A DNA stretch of 64,000 nt from Chersky-299 sp963749535 (GTDB taxonomy: Bacteria > Actinomycetota > Thermoleophilia > RBG-16-64-13), in the NCBI GenBank assembly GCA_963749535.1, contig CAVVNF010000026.1, positions 62,001 through 126,000 on the forward strand, in the 5' to 3' direction. A program made the translations under genes and the position numbers. Below, in pieces: positions 1 to 8,739 of this stretch. The number at the start of each line of letters is the position of its first letter. The first letter of the stretch is position 1. The notes under the pieces are model-generated. The model saw only the letters and a list, made by a program, of their open reading frames with translations. It had not been told where the DNA came from and made no database searches.

Positions 1-686
1 AGTTCGTGGTGAGGCCCGGTCCGGAGGAAGGCCGCCACGTAGATCGTTCCGCTGGACACGTCTACAACTGGCGTCCCAGTGATCCCCGACGGGTCGATGT
101 TGCCGCACTGGAGCATGCTGAGCGGCACGGGTGCCCCTAAATTCACGTGCCAGAGCACCGCACCGGAGGACGCATCGAGCGAGTACACCGAGTTCGATTC
201 AGTGGCCACGAGCACATGGCCTGCCACCACGAGAGGTTCCGCGTACAGAGCGCCGTCTAGGGCGGTCGATACCCAGGCCTGCTTGACGCTGCCCAGAGCG
301 ACCTGGTCGGAGGACACACCGCTGCGCGACGCGTCATGGTGATAGGTGGGCCAGTCGTCGGCGGTCGCGGGGGACGTCGTCGAAGGCGAGACGGAAGTCG
401 GAGTCGTGACAGACGTGGAAGTCGAAATCGAGGTCGTCAAGGGCGATACCGAAGTCGCCGTCGAGCTAGAGGACGCCGGAAGGGCGGTGGTCGAAGAGCC
501 ACCACTTCCGCAGGCCGCAAGTGCGAACACAAGCGCCGCGCCACATAGCGCGACCGAGGCCCGCGGGACGAGGCGGGCATGAAGGCTGCGAGGCCGGCGG
601 ACGTCGGGATGGAGGCCGCCGGGGCTGAGCCCACCGGCATGGAGGCCGCGGGGGCTCTGGCCGCGAGTGCGGATCACCCTGCTCAT
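1..686 (-). CDS. PQQ-binding-like beta-propeller lipoprotein, C-terminally cut by the window edge
   Basis: The minus strand is open from an ATG at 686 to the left edge. After a basic N-terminus comes a hydrophobic stretch ending in a lipobox (LAAC-G), then a Ser/Thr-rich linker of about 45 residues, then WPTYHHDASRSG. That last motif is typical of the first blade of PQQ-like (quinoprotein/YVTN) propellers. Later strands (LYAEPLVVAGHVLVATESNS, VYSLDASSGAVLW) are classic blade repeats. The product is probably lipid-anchored outside the membrane; its ligand is unknown. The N-terminal region contains a short internal near-duplication around 608-655 (GLH-GG repeats). The frame has no stop from 686 to 1. 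Confidence 0.75.
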   Translation of the reverse strand, partial: MSRVIRTRGQSPRGLHAGGLSPGGLHPDVRRPRSLHARLVPRASVALCGAALVFALAACGSGGSSTTALPASSSSTATSVSPLTTSISTSTSVTTPTSVSPSTTSPATADDWPTYHHDASRSGVSSDQVALGSVKQAWVSTALDGALYAEPLVVAGHVLVATESNSVYSLDASSGAVLWHVNLGAPVPLSMLQCGNIDPSGITGTPVVDVSSGTIYVAAFLRTGPHHE

Positions 687-927
687 GGTAGCTGCCACCG
701 CCTTCCCGGTCCGATTCTCCTGCGGTAGTGTTCCCCGGATACCCGTGCCCATAACGCCGGGCGCGCCCGGACAGTCAGCCATGAGGCGGCCGACTGCAGA
801 CGATGGCTTGGGCAGAGTGGGATGAGTCAGCGATACGGGCAGGCAGAGAGAGATGAACATCATCCGCCGGAATTCGAGAGCGAAGACCTGTCGCCACCCC
901 TCTAGGAACGTATCCGTAATTCTTGCG

Positions 928-1155
928 CTATTGATTCTTGAGCTTGTTGACGAGTGGCCCTATCTCTTCCGATAGATTCGGAAGATCTTTGTAGCAGGCG
1001 AACGCGTGGGCTTCGAGAGCCGCGATCGCGTACGGGTCGTGAACGTAATCGAGCACGAAGTATTTGGAATCGACTCTGTCTCCCCCGGGCAGATCCCGTC
1101 CGTCGATCCTATCTACCCAGTACTTCTGCTGTAACTTGTTCCGATAGTCCTGCAT
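928..1155 (-). CDS. small hypothetical protein, 75 aa
   Basis: The ATG at 1155 is preceded by AAGGA at good spacing, which favours it over a longer reading beginning near 1290. The product is polar, aromatic-rich and soluble (begins MQDYRNKLQQKYW, ends PLVNKLKNQ), with no signal peptide or membrane segment. It lies downstream of, and on the same strand as, the FAD oxidoreductase. I do not recognise the family. Codon use and the ribosome binding site support it as real. Confidence 0.5.
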   Translation of the reverse strand: MQDYRNKLQQKYWVDRIDGRDLPGGDRVDSKYFVLDYVHDPYAIAALEAHAFACYKDLPNLSEEIGPLVNKLKNQ

Positions 1156-1292
1156 GGCATTCCTTCGGTGCTGGAGTTGGGCGTTAAGAGCAACCGCGAT
1201 CTTCGCGGGCAACCCCAAAAACACCGTATCACACCGTGGCCTGTAGACGGCCTCTCGCCCAGGTGACCCGACCCATCGACCTCCACCCACCC

Positions 1293-2882
1293 CTAGTTGA
1301 CGGCGTACCCGTGATCCCTTAGCGCAGGACGCACGTCGGCGTAGGTAAGTCGTGCAGGAGGAATGCCGCGCGCGGCGGCAAGGGCCATGATGACCCCGGC
1401 GGCTCCGCCGATGTTCGCCCGGGTGGGCTCCATACGGACCGCTGAGCAGTAGGCTTTGTAGTCGGTGGAGATGGCCGTGGTCACCAGCAGCCAGGGATGG
1501 CCCATCGGCATGATCGCCCCCATCGGTACGTGCACCATGGTAGGCGTCTCTATGAAGGTTGTCGCGACATTATGGTGGGCGGGCGAGACATTCTGGTGGC
1601 GATCGAACAAGGCATAGAAGCCTAAGGCGATGCTTTGGTTGGAGGTTCCGTCCACTACTTCCGCGGAGGTGTACGTGTCTATGCCCACCACTCGGGGGCC
1701 TTCCCGGACATACGGCAGATCCGGCACCTGGTCGAGGCCGATATCCGGATACCCATGGTCCTGGAGATACCGGACGAAATTCAACGAGCGGGTCAGCACT
1801 CTTGCGTAGATGGCCTTCCGCTCCTGAGGATGGAACACCCAGGCGAAGGCGGCCTGGTCGTCGGGCCAGTCGTTCCAGGATTCGTTCAACTCGCGCTTCG
1901 AGCCGGGGAGCACTCCCACCTGCATCGTCCAGCTTTTGGCGAATCGAGCCGCAAGGCCTGTCGCCTTCATTGCGGCAGGGTCGTACGTCGCGGGATCGTA
2001 GTCCGCGTCTTTCAAAGCGGAGATAGGCGGAGCCCCGTTAGGAAAGACCTGGAGCGTGAGCAAGGTCGCCATCTTCTGGGGCGCGGTCACAAAACCGTTC
2101 GCGGCGCTGGGTGGCGCCGGCACGCGGTGGGCTACATCGTTGTAGACGGTCTCGGCGCTGCCTATGCGATAGTCGGCACCCAACTTCCTAGCCAGGTCGG
2201 CTTCGACACTCGCATCGATGAAGTACTTGGTGTTGACCCGCACCAGGCCGCCATTCTCGGATCTGACCACCGCGTAGCGCGTGTCACCCTTGTCCGTGGC
2301 CGAGACCAGCTGCCCGACTATCATGAGAGGCTGCGACCCGCCACTGTGGATGAGGGTGCTCAGCACCTGTTTCGCTATCTCAGGCTCGTAGGAAAGCCTT
2401 CCTCCGGGGTCGAGGATCTTCTTGCCCTCCGTCTGATATTCGGCTATGACGCCGTCGCGCCATTCCTTGTAGAAACCCATCAGCGGGGTGGCGGGATACC
2501 GGTCCTCGACGCACAGACCCTCGGCCAGCGGACTTTCGAGTGCATCCTCACCGGAGACCAGTGCCACCTTCAGCGAAGGCGAGATGACCTCCAGCTCGTG
2601 CAGCGCGGCCAATCCGGAGGTCTGGGTACCGTAGATGAGAACGTCGACGTCGACGACCTTGCTGGACGATCCGGTGGTCGTCGACCCCGCCGAGGCGTTT
2701 GTCGTCCCCGAAGTCACTGGCACTGTCGTCGCCGTCGTTCCCGGTCGCCCGGCCGCCCCCGCAACCGCCGTCGTGCCCGACGGAGACGAGTTGGGCTTGT
2801 GCCCCAACGCCAGGGCGGCCGCGATAATGATCAGCGCGACCACGAGGGGGACCAGGATCCGAAACGGCCTGTGCCCAATCAC
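1293..2882 (-). CDS. membrane-anchored FAD-dependent oxidoreductase (FAD_oxidored-like)
   Basis: 529 aa from a GTG at 2882 with AAAGG upstream. Residues about 8-28 form an N-terminal signal anchor. A Thr/Ser/Ala-rich linker (about 30-75) follows. The Rossmann dinucleotide motif then appears as VDVLIYGTQTSGLAALHEL, and the later FIDAS-EADLARKLGADYRIG segment is typical of the FAD-dependent family that includes xanthan-lyase-associated oxidoreductases. The C-terminus contains an IGGAAGVIMALAAARG helix that closes the FAD site in this family. The catalytic domain probably sits outside the membrane. Substrate is unknown; no partner gene identifies it. Confidence 0.75.
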   Translation of the reverse strand: MIGHRPFRILVPLVVALIIIAAALALGHKPNSSPSGTTAVAGAAGRPGTTATTVPVTSGTTNASAGSTTTGSSSKVVDVDVLIYGTQTSGLAALHELEVISPSLKVALVSGEDALESPLAEGLCVEDRYPATPLMGFYKEWRDGVIAEYQTEGKKILDPGGRLSYEPEIAKQVLSTLIHSGGSQPLMIVGQLVSATDKGDTRYAVVRSENGGLVRVNTKYFIDASVEADLARKLGADYRIGSAETVYNDVAHRVPAPPSAANGFVTAPQKMATLLTLQVFPNGAPPISALKDADYDPATYDPAAMKATGLAARFAKSWTMQVGVLPGSKRELNESWNDWPDDQAAFAWVFHPQERKAIYARVLTRSLNFVRYLQDHGYPDIGLDQVPDLPYVREGPRVVGIDTYTSAEVVDGTSNQSIALGFYALFDRHQNVSPAHHNVATTFIETPTMVHVPMGAIMPMGHPWLLVTTAISTDYKAYCSAVRMEPTRANIGGAAGVIMALAAARGIPPARLTYADVRPALRDHGYAVN

Positions 2883-3018
2883 GTCTGTGTTGCCTTTCGC
2901 GTCACCCGGTTACTCTAGCAAGAACAGCGGCGCCTGACCTTGCCCAGCTCTCGGCTCCTCAGGGATACAATGGCCGTCGTGATGGCCAGGCCCGTCGCGC
3001 TTTCCCCCATCGGAGGCA

Positions 3019-3264
3019 TTGCTCTTGAGGGGTATCTCCCCGGCAGAGAACCAGATCACGTCTGAGCTCCAGCAACGGCGCTGGCGCGTGCTTGTCATCG
3101 CCTCCGTGGGCGTGTTCATGGCCACTCTCGACTCGAGCATCGTGGCCGTGGCTTTGCCGGTGATCGGCCCTCAGCTGCGGCTCACCTACAGCGAGGCGTT
3201 GTGGGTACAAGCGGCCTACATTCTCATCATCCCCACCCTACCCGCGGCTGCCGACGCCTGCTAG
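3019..3264 (+). pseudogene. N-terminal fragment of an EmrB/QacA-type MFS transporter
   Basis: A TTG start at 3019 with CGGAGG upstream opens a frame of 81 residues carrying the TM1 signature of 14-TM drug exporters (GVFMATLDSSIVAVALPVIG) and the start of TM2 (ALWVQAAYIL). The frame ends in TAG after about 80 residues, and no continuation was seen downstream. It is therefore a truncated remnant. A separate small gene with its own ribosome binding site begins 35 bases later, so this is a deletion or rearrangement rather than a single base error. Confidence 0.6.
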
Positions 3265-3298
3265 GATGCGTCCGACAGCAGAGCGCTAAGGAGGCGGG

Positions 3299-3649
3299 AT
3301 TTTCAAGGTAGAGCAATATGGGTCGGAGACGTGCGAGCTGTCGCCCAACAGCAGCTTTGTTCTCGTCCGAGTCCCCATTCGCGTCTTGGGCGAGGACGAG
3401 GGAAGCATGGCCACTTTTCACTACAGCATCGGCGCCTTCGCGGGCAGAGATACACCGCTGACCGTGGGGACCGGCGGCCACACCACCTTGCGCTTTCGCA
3501 TCCCTCAGGAACTGTTCCGCGCCCGCGAACGGTTTGCCGTGGAAGTCATCGCCAACGGCTCAGCGGGCGCGGACAAGGTCCTCTGGGCCAAGCGGTGGGA
3601 GGTCGTTTGGCGCGGCAAGGCTCCATCCGTGGAAGCCATAGCCGAGTAG
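3299..3649 (+). CDS. hypothetical protein, 116 aa, probable ATT start
   Basis: The frame opens just after a TAA that is part of TAAGGAGG, a perfect Shine-Dalgarno at 3288-3294. The only plausible start close to it is ATT at 3299; the first ATG/GTG/TTG in frame is a TTG at 3386. The longer reading (IFKVEQYGSETCELSPNSSF onward) keeps protein-like composition. The product has alternating beta-type segments (TTLRFRIPQELF, FAVEVIANGSAG, KRWEVVW) and no signal peptide. Family not recognised. Confidence 0.5.
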   Translation: MFKVEQYGSETCELSPNSSFVLVRVPIRVLGEDEGSMATFHYSIGAFAGRDTPLTVGTGGHTTLRFRIPQELFRARERFAVEVIANGSAGADKVLWAKRWEVVWRGKAPSVEAIAE

Positions 3650-3791
3650 GCCGCGACGGCCTGCCGGCTATCTCGGGCAGGCGCCTCTCCCCGCGATACC
3701 GGCAGGCGCAATGTCAGACGCCGGCGGTTTCCGGGGCGGAGCGATCTTCTTGCCGGCGCAGCGCCAGGACCGGCCCGCGCGACCCCACAAT

Positions 3792-4840
3792 CTATTCCGT
3801 GGCTTGACTCACGTACTCCAAGGTGCGGCGGAAGGCCTCGTCTCGGGATACGATCGGGCGGTAGCCGAAGTCCTGTTCGGCGCGGTCGTGGCGATACGTA
3901 TGGTCCACGCAGGTCTGGATGACCGCGAAACGGTTGAAGTTGGAGTGCGGGGCCACGACTTCAGCGATGCAGGCCAGCCCGTAGGCCACAGCGTATGGGA
4001 TGCTGCGGCGGGGGACCGGCAGCCCCACGCTTCTAGGTATGGCTCCATGAAATCGAAGAGATTGCCCGCGGGATAATGGTCCCCGACGAAATACGCCCGG
4101 CCGGCCACCTGGGAGCCGGGAAACAGATGCTCGGCGGCTAGAATGTGGGCGTGAGCCGCATTCTCCGAATACACGTGACTGAAGCGGGCCTTGCCGCTGC
4201 CGAGCCGGATGTACTTCCCCCGCCGGGCCATGGCCAGGATGTTGCCCAAATGGTACCGATCCCGGGGACCGTACATCCCCACCGGTCGCAAGGCACACGC
4301 GGCCAGTTCCGGCCCGTTTGCCGCCAAGACCAGCTGCTCCGCCAGAGTCTTGGTGCGGCAGTACGGGTCCCGAGGCAGCCGGTTCGGGTACGGGAGCGAC
4401 TCGTCGCCGTCGACGATCGGCCGGCGGCCGTCGACCACCACGTCGATCGTGCTCGTGTATACCAGCCGCTGAACGCCGAGCTCCCGGCAGACCTCGACCA
4501 CCGTCCGGTTTCCGGCGACGTTCACTTCTTCGTAGACTCGTGCCGGGGTGCGCACGTCCCACACCGCGGCTGCGGTTTGAAAGACGACATCCATACCTTC
4601 GCACGCGGCGACCACGTCCTCCCGGCATCGGATATCGCCCACCCGGGCGTCGCAGTCCGGATCATCGACGGGCTGTAGGTCGAGGATGCGAACCCGCTTG
4701 CCCGCCCCGACCAGTTGCCGGGCGATCTCGTAGCCGAGCATCCCCGCCCCCCCGATCACCAAGCAGCGCTGATAGCCCATCGTCGGGAGTGCGCTCGTCC
4801 CAGCCGAGGCAGGGCTCGCGGTATCTTCGTCCGCTCGCAT
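3792..4840 (-). CDS. NAD-dependent epimerase / 3-beta-HSD-like SDR, one frameshift
   Basis: An extended SDR. The N-terminus has GGAGMLGYEIARQL (GxxGxxG NAD site), then VFQTAAAVWDV, the catalytic YTSTIDVVV serine segment and Y-C-R-T-K (YxxxK). The last about 80 residues, including SNFNRFAVIQTC and YRPIVSRDEAFRRTLEYV, lie in another frame, so a single shift occurs near 4010-4030. Start is ATG 4840, or ATG 4780, which begins directly at the Rossmann fold. It ends a minus-strand unit whose first genes encode ferredoxin-type proteins, suggesting a reductive or sugar/steroid-like substrate. The exact reaction cannot be told. Confidence 0.7.
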
Positions 4841-4850
4841 CCAGAATGTC

Positions 4851-5111
4851 CTAGGGTCTCACGGTAATCGCCCCGCATGGGCAGGACGCTACGCATTTGC
4901 CGCAGCGAGAGCACAGCGACGGCCACATCGCGGTGATGCGCCATGCACGCGGGTCGAATGGGTCTTCTTCCCGCGCGCCGATGGTCTCGTGGAGAAGGAA
5001 GACGGCCGGGTCGCAGGCCCGGAGGCACAGCCCGCACTGCCGCGGGTCGGCCCCCACTCCATCGCCGCAAAGGCTGTAGTCGATGGCGATACGGGTGCGC
5101 TTCATGCCCAC
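4851..5111 (-). CDS. ferredoxin-type 4Fe-4S protein, 86 aa
   Basis: The C-terminal CSRCGKCVASCPCGAI is a complete CxxCxxCxxxCP cluster site. The N-terminal group (SLCGDGVGADPRQCGLCLRACDP) carries a second, irregularly spaced set, giving a two-cluster ferredoxin. It starts about 10 bases after the preceding Fe-S gene and ends 11 bases before the epimerase, so the three genes probably form one transcript. Likely a soluble electron carrier dedicated to its neighbours. Confidence 0.7.
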   Translation of the reverse strand: MGMKRTRIAIDYSLCGDGVGADPRQCGLCLRACDPAVFLLHETIGAREEDPFDPRAWRITAMWPSLCSRCGKCVASCPCGAITVRP

Positions 5112-5120
5112 CGCATGCCG

Positions 5121-5991
5121 CTAGTATTTCCCCGCGAGGGCCACGACGCTGTCTCCGAGGAACCAGGAAAAGCGCCCCCGCCGCACAGGCATGGCGACAG
5201 ACTCCACACCCATAGCAGCGGTCATGGTCGACCACCGGCCGCCCGAGAGTCCTGTCCATCCGCAGGGCCCCGAACGAGCACATGGCCACGCACTCGCCGC
5301 ATCCCCGGCATGCCGCGTCATTGAGCTCCACGAGGTACTCGCCCTTGTAGATGGACATGATCCCAAAGTCCAGCCGCGGCCTCAGCCCGGCGCATTCCGG
5401 GTTTTCGCAGGAGCAGAGGTTGTTGATGTAGGGGTATGGCCCGAACCAGATCGTCCCGATGTAACCCTTGCTGTTGTGCTCCCGGAAACGGGCGATCGCC
5501 TCCTCCCGGGTAAGGTGGTACTTCTCCTTTTCCGGAATGAAACGCGGTAGCTTGTCGATGATCTCCGACATGACTCCGAAGTTGATACAGCAGGCTTCTT
5601 TGACTCCCCGGCTCATGTAGCGGCACATGCAGTTCTTTTCGATAATCGGCTCGGCGGCGCAACGCCTCAGGATCTCCTCCGCGTCCTCGAGTGGCACCAC
5701 CTGTCCGATGTGCCCTTCCGCCCGGAAGGGGTTGGTGGGCGGCTTGCGACTGTGAAGCATGCGTTCCGCGAGGGCCTTCACTACCCGACCGATGATAGGC
5801 ATGCGCAGCGTGTAGTCCATGCCGACGGGGCTGATGCCTCCCACCTTCCGGACGGATATCTGCTCAAAATTCTTGTATTGCTCCAGTAGGAATTCGCGGA
5901 GGTTGTATTTCTCCGCGATCTCGTTGGAGTAGTGGCTGGCGTTGAGATACCACTTGCCGCCGGCTCCATGTTGCGAGCAGTAGTCACACAT
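5121..5991 (-). CDS. 4Fe-4S binding protein of unknown function, about 290 aa, 3' frameshift
   Basis: The ATG at 5991 has AAGGAAG upstream. The N-terminal half is a cysteine-bearing domain (MCDYCSQHG; later CMCRYMSRGVKEACC and CSCENPECAG). The C-terminal half is a double ferredoxin domain (CRGCGECVAMC and CYGCGVCRHAC). One frame would run to 4756 through the next genes. A shift near 5150-5165 gives a natural end (DSVVALAGKY, stop at 5121) just before the ferredoxin start, which I prefer. The extra Cys sets upstream suggest additional metal centres. The partner enzyme is not evident in the window. Confidence 0.65.
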
Positions 5992-6114
5992 GTGTGCGCG
6001 TCTTCCTTGGGAGTTCCGCCTGCCTGAAGGTCACAGGTGATGATGAAGGATGACCAGGTGTTCTGGCAAGTCATCGAGCCAGACGAATCGAGCCAGTTCT
6101 GAGCACCGAACACG

Positions 6115-6149
6115 ACGGCCGCCGGGAGAGCAAGCCTCCCGGCGGCCGT
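6115..6149. terminator. perfect 14-bp GC-rich hairpin, probable terminator
   Basis: ACGGCCGCCGGGAG at 6115-6128 pairs perfectly with 6136-6149 around a 7-nt loop. It lies downstream of the minus-strand gene 6204-7031 and before the Fe-S operon. There is no clear U-run on the minus strand, so it may be a non-canonical terminator or processing hairpin. Confidence 0.45.
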
Positions 6150-6203
6150 TTGATAAGGCGCACGTTCTTTGATGCTCCAGCTATGCTGCGACTGCTCCAG
6201 AGA

Positions 6204-7031
6204 TCACGGGGTCGCCGGCACCGGTGCCGTGGTCGCCACCGGACCCGGCGAGGGCTGTCCCGTAGCCCAGACCGGCGTGAGGCCAGGGGCCATCCATGCG
6301 TGGACGGTCTTCGCCGAGGGATCGACCACGTACTCGACCAACGGCGCGCCATTTGCGTCCGCTATCGAGATCTTGTACAGATCGACGTCGAGAGCGCCAG
6401 GTCCATCAGCGTAGTCTCTCAGTTGGCCGAGCAGCTCCAGGGTGGCCCACTTGATCTGCGCATCCCGCGCGTCGCCTGCGGGCGCCGGCGCCGTCACCGT
6501 CGCCTCAACGACCACGCCCTGGCTGTCATCCGCGGAGATGGACACGCTCTGCAGAGTCACGCCCTGCTCCTGGGCTTGGTTGGCCAGGCCGGTTTTGAGA
6601 CCGTCCAGTGCGGTCGGGTCCACCTGCTTGCCGCTGGGGCGAGGGCGTGGATCCACCGGTCCAGACATCTGGTAGATCGTTCTTCCTTGGCCGTCGACGA
6701 TGGCAACGGTCATCGTCCCGGCGGCAAGGGCCCCAGACTGCGCCAGAAAGCCAGCTTCCCTTTGGACGACGGTGTTTGCCCACGCGTCGTCGGGACTCCC
6801 GCCGGCCTTGCTTTGTATGACCACGTTAAGCGTGCCGGCGACAGGATCTTGCTTCACGCTAGCGACCGGGAGGCCCTGAGCCCGCAACGCGCTCTGTATG
6901 GTGGCTGCTACACCAGCCGAGTCCGCGCGGCCGCTGCCGAGAAATGTGCCCAACGTGGCGGCAGCCACGACGAGGAAAGCGGCGCTCACCAGCAGGATGA
7001 TCTTGTTATGCCTTTTCATCTTGTCCGTCAC
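6204..7031 (-). CDS. secreted or membrane-anchored hypothetical protein, 275 aa
   Basis: The N-terminus is a typical signal anchor (KMKRHNKIILLVSAAFLVVAAATLG). The remainder is an extracytoplasmic domain with repeated alpha/beta-like segments (VASVKQDPVAGTLNVVIQS and LQSVSISADDSQGVVVEATV) that resemble each other weakly, suggesting an internal duplication. The tail is Pro/Thr-rich. GTG 7031 and ATG 7019 are both possible starts. It is 6 bases downstream of the secreted gene ending at 7038, so the two are probably cotranscribed. No known family recognised. Confidence 0.6.
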   Translation of the reverse strand: MTDKMKRHNKIILLVSAAFLVVAAATLGTFLGSGRADSAGVAATIQSALRAQGLPVASVKQDPVAGTLNVVIQSKAGGSPDDAWANTVVQREAGFLAQSGALAAGTMTVAIVDGQGRTIYQMSGPVDPRPRPSGKQVDPTALDGLKTGLANQAQEQGVTLQSVSISADDSQGVVVEATVTAPAPAGDARDAQIKWATLELLGQLRDYADGPGALDVDLYKISIADANGAPLVEYVVDPSAKTVHAWMAPGLTPVWATGQPSPGPVATTAPVPATP

Positions 7032-7037
7032 CTTCCC

Positions 7038-7690
7038 CTACATGCCGTTGTAGCAGGTGTATTTGTAGTACGAGTTGAACGTCGCGTACGGAGGGCTGTC
7101 CGCCCGCTCTTGGTTCTGGTCGAAGTTCATGTACGAGCTCAGACCTTTGTATTGCACGTTGTTGAAGAGCGCACGGGTTTGGGGTTGGGTGCTGCCCGAG
7201 AGTTCGGTTAGTGCCTCAACCCAGGTCGGAGTCGTGTAGGGGCCGAAGGAATAGCGCCGCGTACCGGCAATTATCCCTTGCCATGTGCCGGAGGAACCCG
7301 TGTATACCACCTCGTAGCTGCGCGTGTAATTGACCGGCTGGGCGCTGTATTGGTACTCGAAGTAATAGCCGCCACAATTGCTTTCTTCGTACGAGGTGGG
7401 GAGGGTTGGCCAGTACGTCCCATCCGGAGCCCTGCTGGACCCATCGCCTTGGCACCAGCCGACCCCTAACCACGACCGGAGTCGTAGTTACCCACGAAAT
7501 TGAACGCTACCCCACCGCTTACGACTGGAAGCGAGGCGGGCGTACTTATGTCAGCCTTCACCCCGTACCCCGGATTGCGAAAGTTGCCGGCGTAATAGGC
7601 TGCGGCCCATGCCTGACCGCCAAACACAAGCACGCCGACCACGGCTATGGTCAGCATAAGCAGCAGTTTGTAACGAGCTTTCATTCCCAT
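7038..7690 (-). CDS. secreted hypothetical protein, about 217 aa, one frameshift
   Basis: The ATG at 7690 follows a strong purine-rich ribosome binding site (GGAGAAGGGGAGA). The first 30 residues are a Sec signal peptide ending QAWAA-AYY. The first frame stops at 7466 after FVGNYDSG. Moving one frame over near 7480 continues as WCQGDGSSRAPDGTYW, then CGGYYFEYQYS and on to YYKYTCYNGM, stop at 7038. The mature protein is Tyr-, Gly- and Trp-rich with several cysteines, as in small secreted beta-sandwich proteins. Family unknown. Confidence 0.55.
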
Positions 7691-7992
7691 CGTACTGTCT
7701 CCCCTTCTCCAAGAAATACAGGTGCTTCCTGTCTGGTTGCGCGTCTATCCCATAGGCCTGATTCCTCTCCGTGATTTCTCCCCTCGCCCCAGTAGTGTCC
7801 AAGTGACTCTGGTCTATTACACTGGGGCGGAGTGAAGTGTCGAAAAGAGAGCCGAATCCGCTGCTAGGAAAGCGGCTTCAGGATTGTCGTCAGACCTTCG
7901 GCGGGGCGGGCTTGGAAGTGCGCGGGGCGAACAACTACGCTCCACCAGACGTGGAGTATTTGAGAGCGATCAGTTCCTCCAGCTGCGGACGG
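7691..7992. other. intergenic region without a convincing gene
   Basis: About 300 bases between the secreted protein start and the end of the membrane partner of the sigma factor. Reading frames here look like shadows with no ribosome binding site. It presumably contains the promoter of the minus-strand secreted pair; no clear -35/-10 was identified. Confidence 0.4.
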
Positions 7993-8739
7993 TCACGACG
8001 ACGCTGGGTGCTCAACGAGGCTTTCGACTCGTGTCAAGACGGCAGATTCTGCAGCCGCCGTCAGGGGTAGGTCTCCTCCAAAAGCGCCATTCACCGGAAG
8101 CTCTACCACCCCATCCCTGATGAGACCCTCGACAGCTTGCTGTTCGTCGGGCGTCAAGAGGCTCGCATCAGATATCCTGATTGCCGTCGAACTCACGGGA
8201 AGAACTGGGCCGAAACAGCGCCAGAGCCAGAGACAAAACTGTGCTCTCGTCGCTGGCTGTGACAGGCGAACGCCTGATCTCTCCGAGGCACGGATGAGAC
8301 TGAAGGCGATGGCCTCGTCCAGCAAGCTCGGCTCTGATCCAAGCCCGGGGATCTGTTGTCCGGGCCGAACGGTTGCCCGCGCCAGAGCGACAATCTGCTG
8401 CAAAGCCTGCTGCGTGGTCACCACCTCGCCACCCGGCGTCACCGACGTCGTCACGGTTGGATGGGACACAACCTGATCGCTCCCACTTCTAGCCAGGAAA
8501 TGCACGCCGAGGAAGACGGCGACGCCCAGGATGACCACGGCGAGGGCTCCCCAGACGAGCCTGGTCGTCGCCAGGGATCTCTTGCGCCGCGCCGGCCTTT
8601 GGGGCGCCACTTCGGTCGCGAGGATCTGCGCCAGAATGTCCTTTGCGCTCTCGCCCTCGGCCCACCTTTCAGTACCCGGCGGGAGCGGAGGTCTGGCGGC
8701 CTTCAGCTCCTCGATCAGTTTGTCGTCTCTTCTGTTAAT
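7993..8739 (-). CDS. single-pass membrane protein following an ECF sigma factor; putative anti-sigma factor with SLH-like exterior
   Basis: The conserved-looking frame extends upstream of a GTG at 8610 to about 8739 (NRRDDKLIEELKAARPPLPP). That places its start inside the 3' end of the sigma gene, probably at ATT 8739 behind GAAGGGA. The cytoplasmic N-terminus (about 55 aa) is followed by one TM helix (LVWGALAVVILGVAVFLGV), then an outer domain with an SLH-like pattern (TRAQFCLWLWRCF and EQQAVEGLIRDGVVELPVNGAF). Topology and gene order match anti-sigma factors. No zinc HxxxCxxC motif is visible, so the role is inferred from context. Confidence 0.55.
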   Translation of the reverse strand: MNRRDDKLIEELKAARPPLPPGTERWAEGESAKDILAQILATEVAPQRPARRKRSLATTRLVWGALAVVILGVAVFLGVHFLARSGSDQVVSHPTVTTSVTPGGEVVTTQQALQQIVALARATVRPGQQIPGLGSEPSLLDEAIAFSLIRASERSGVRLSQPATRAQFCLWLWRCFGPVLPVSSTAIRISDASLLTPDEQQAVEGLIRDGVVELPVNGAFGGDLPLTAAAESAVLTRVESLVEHPASS

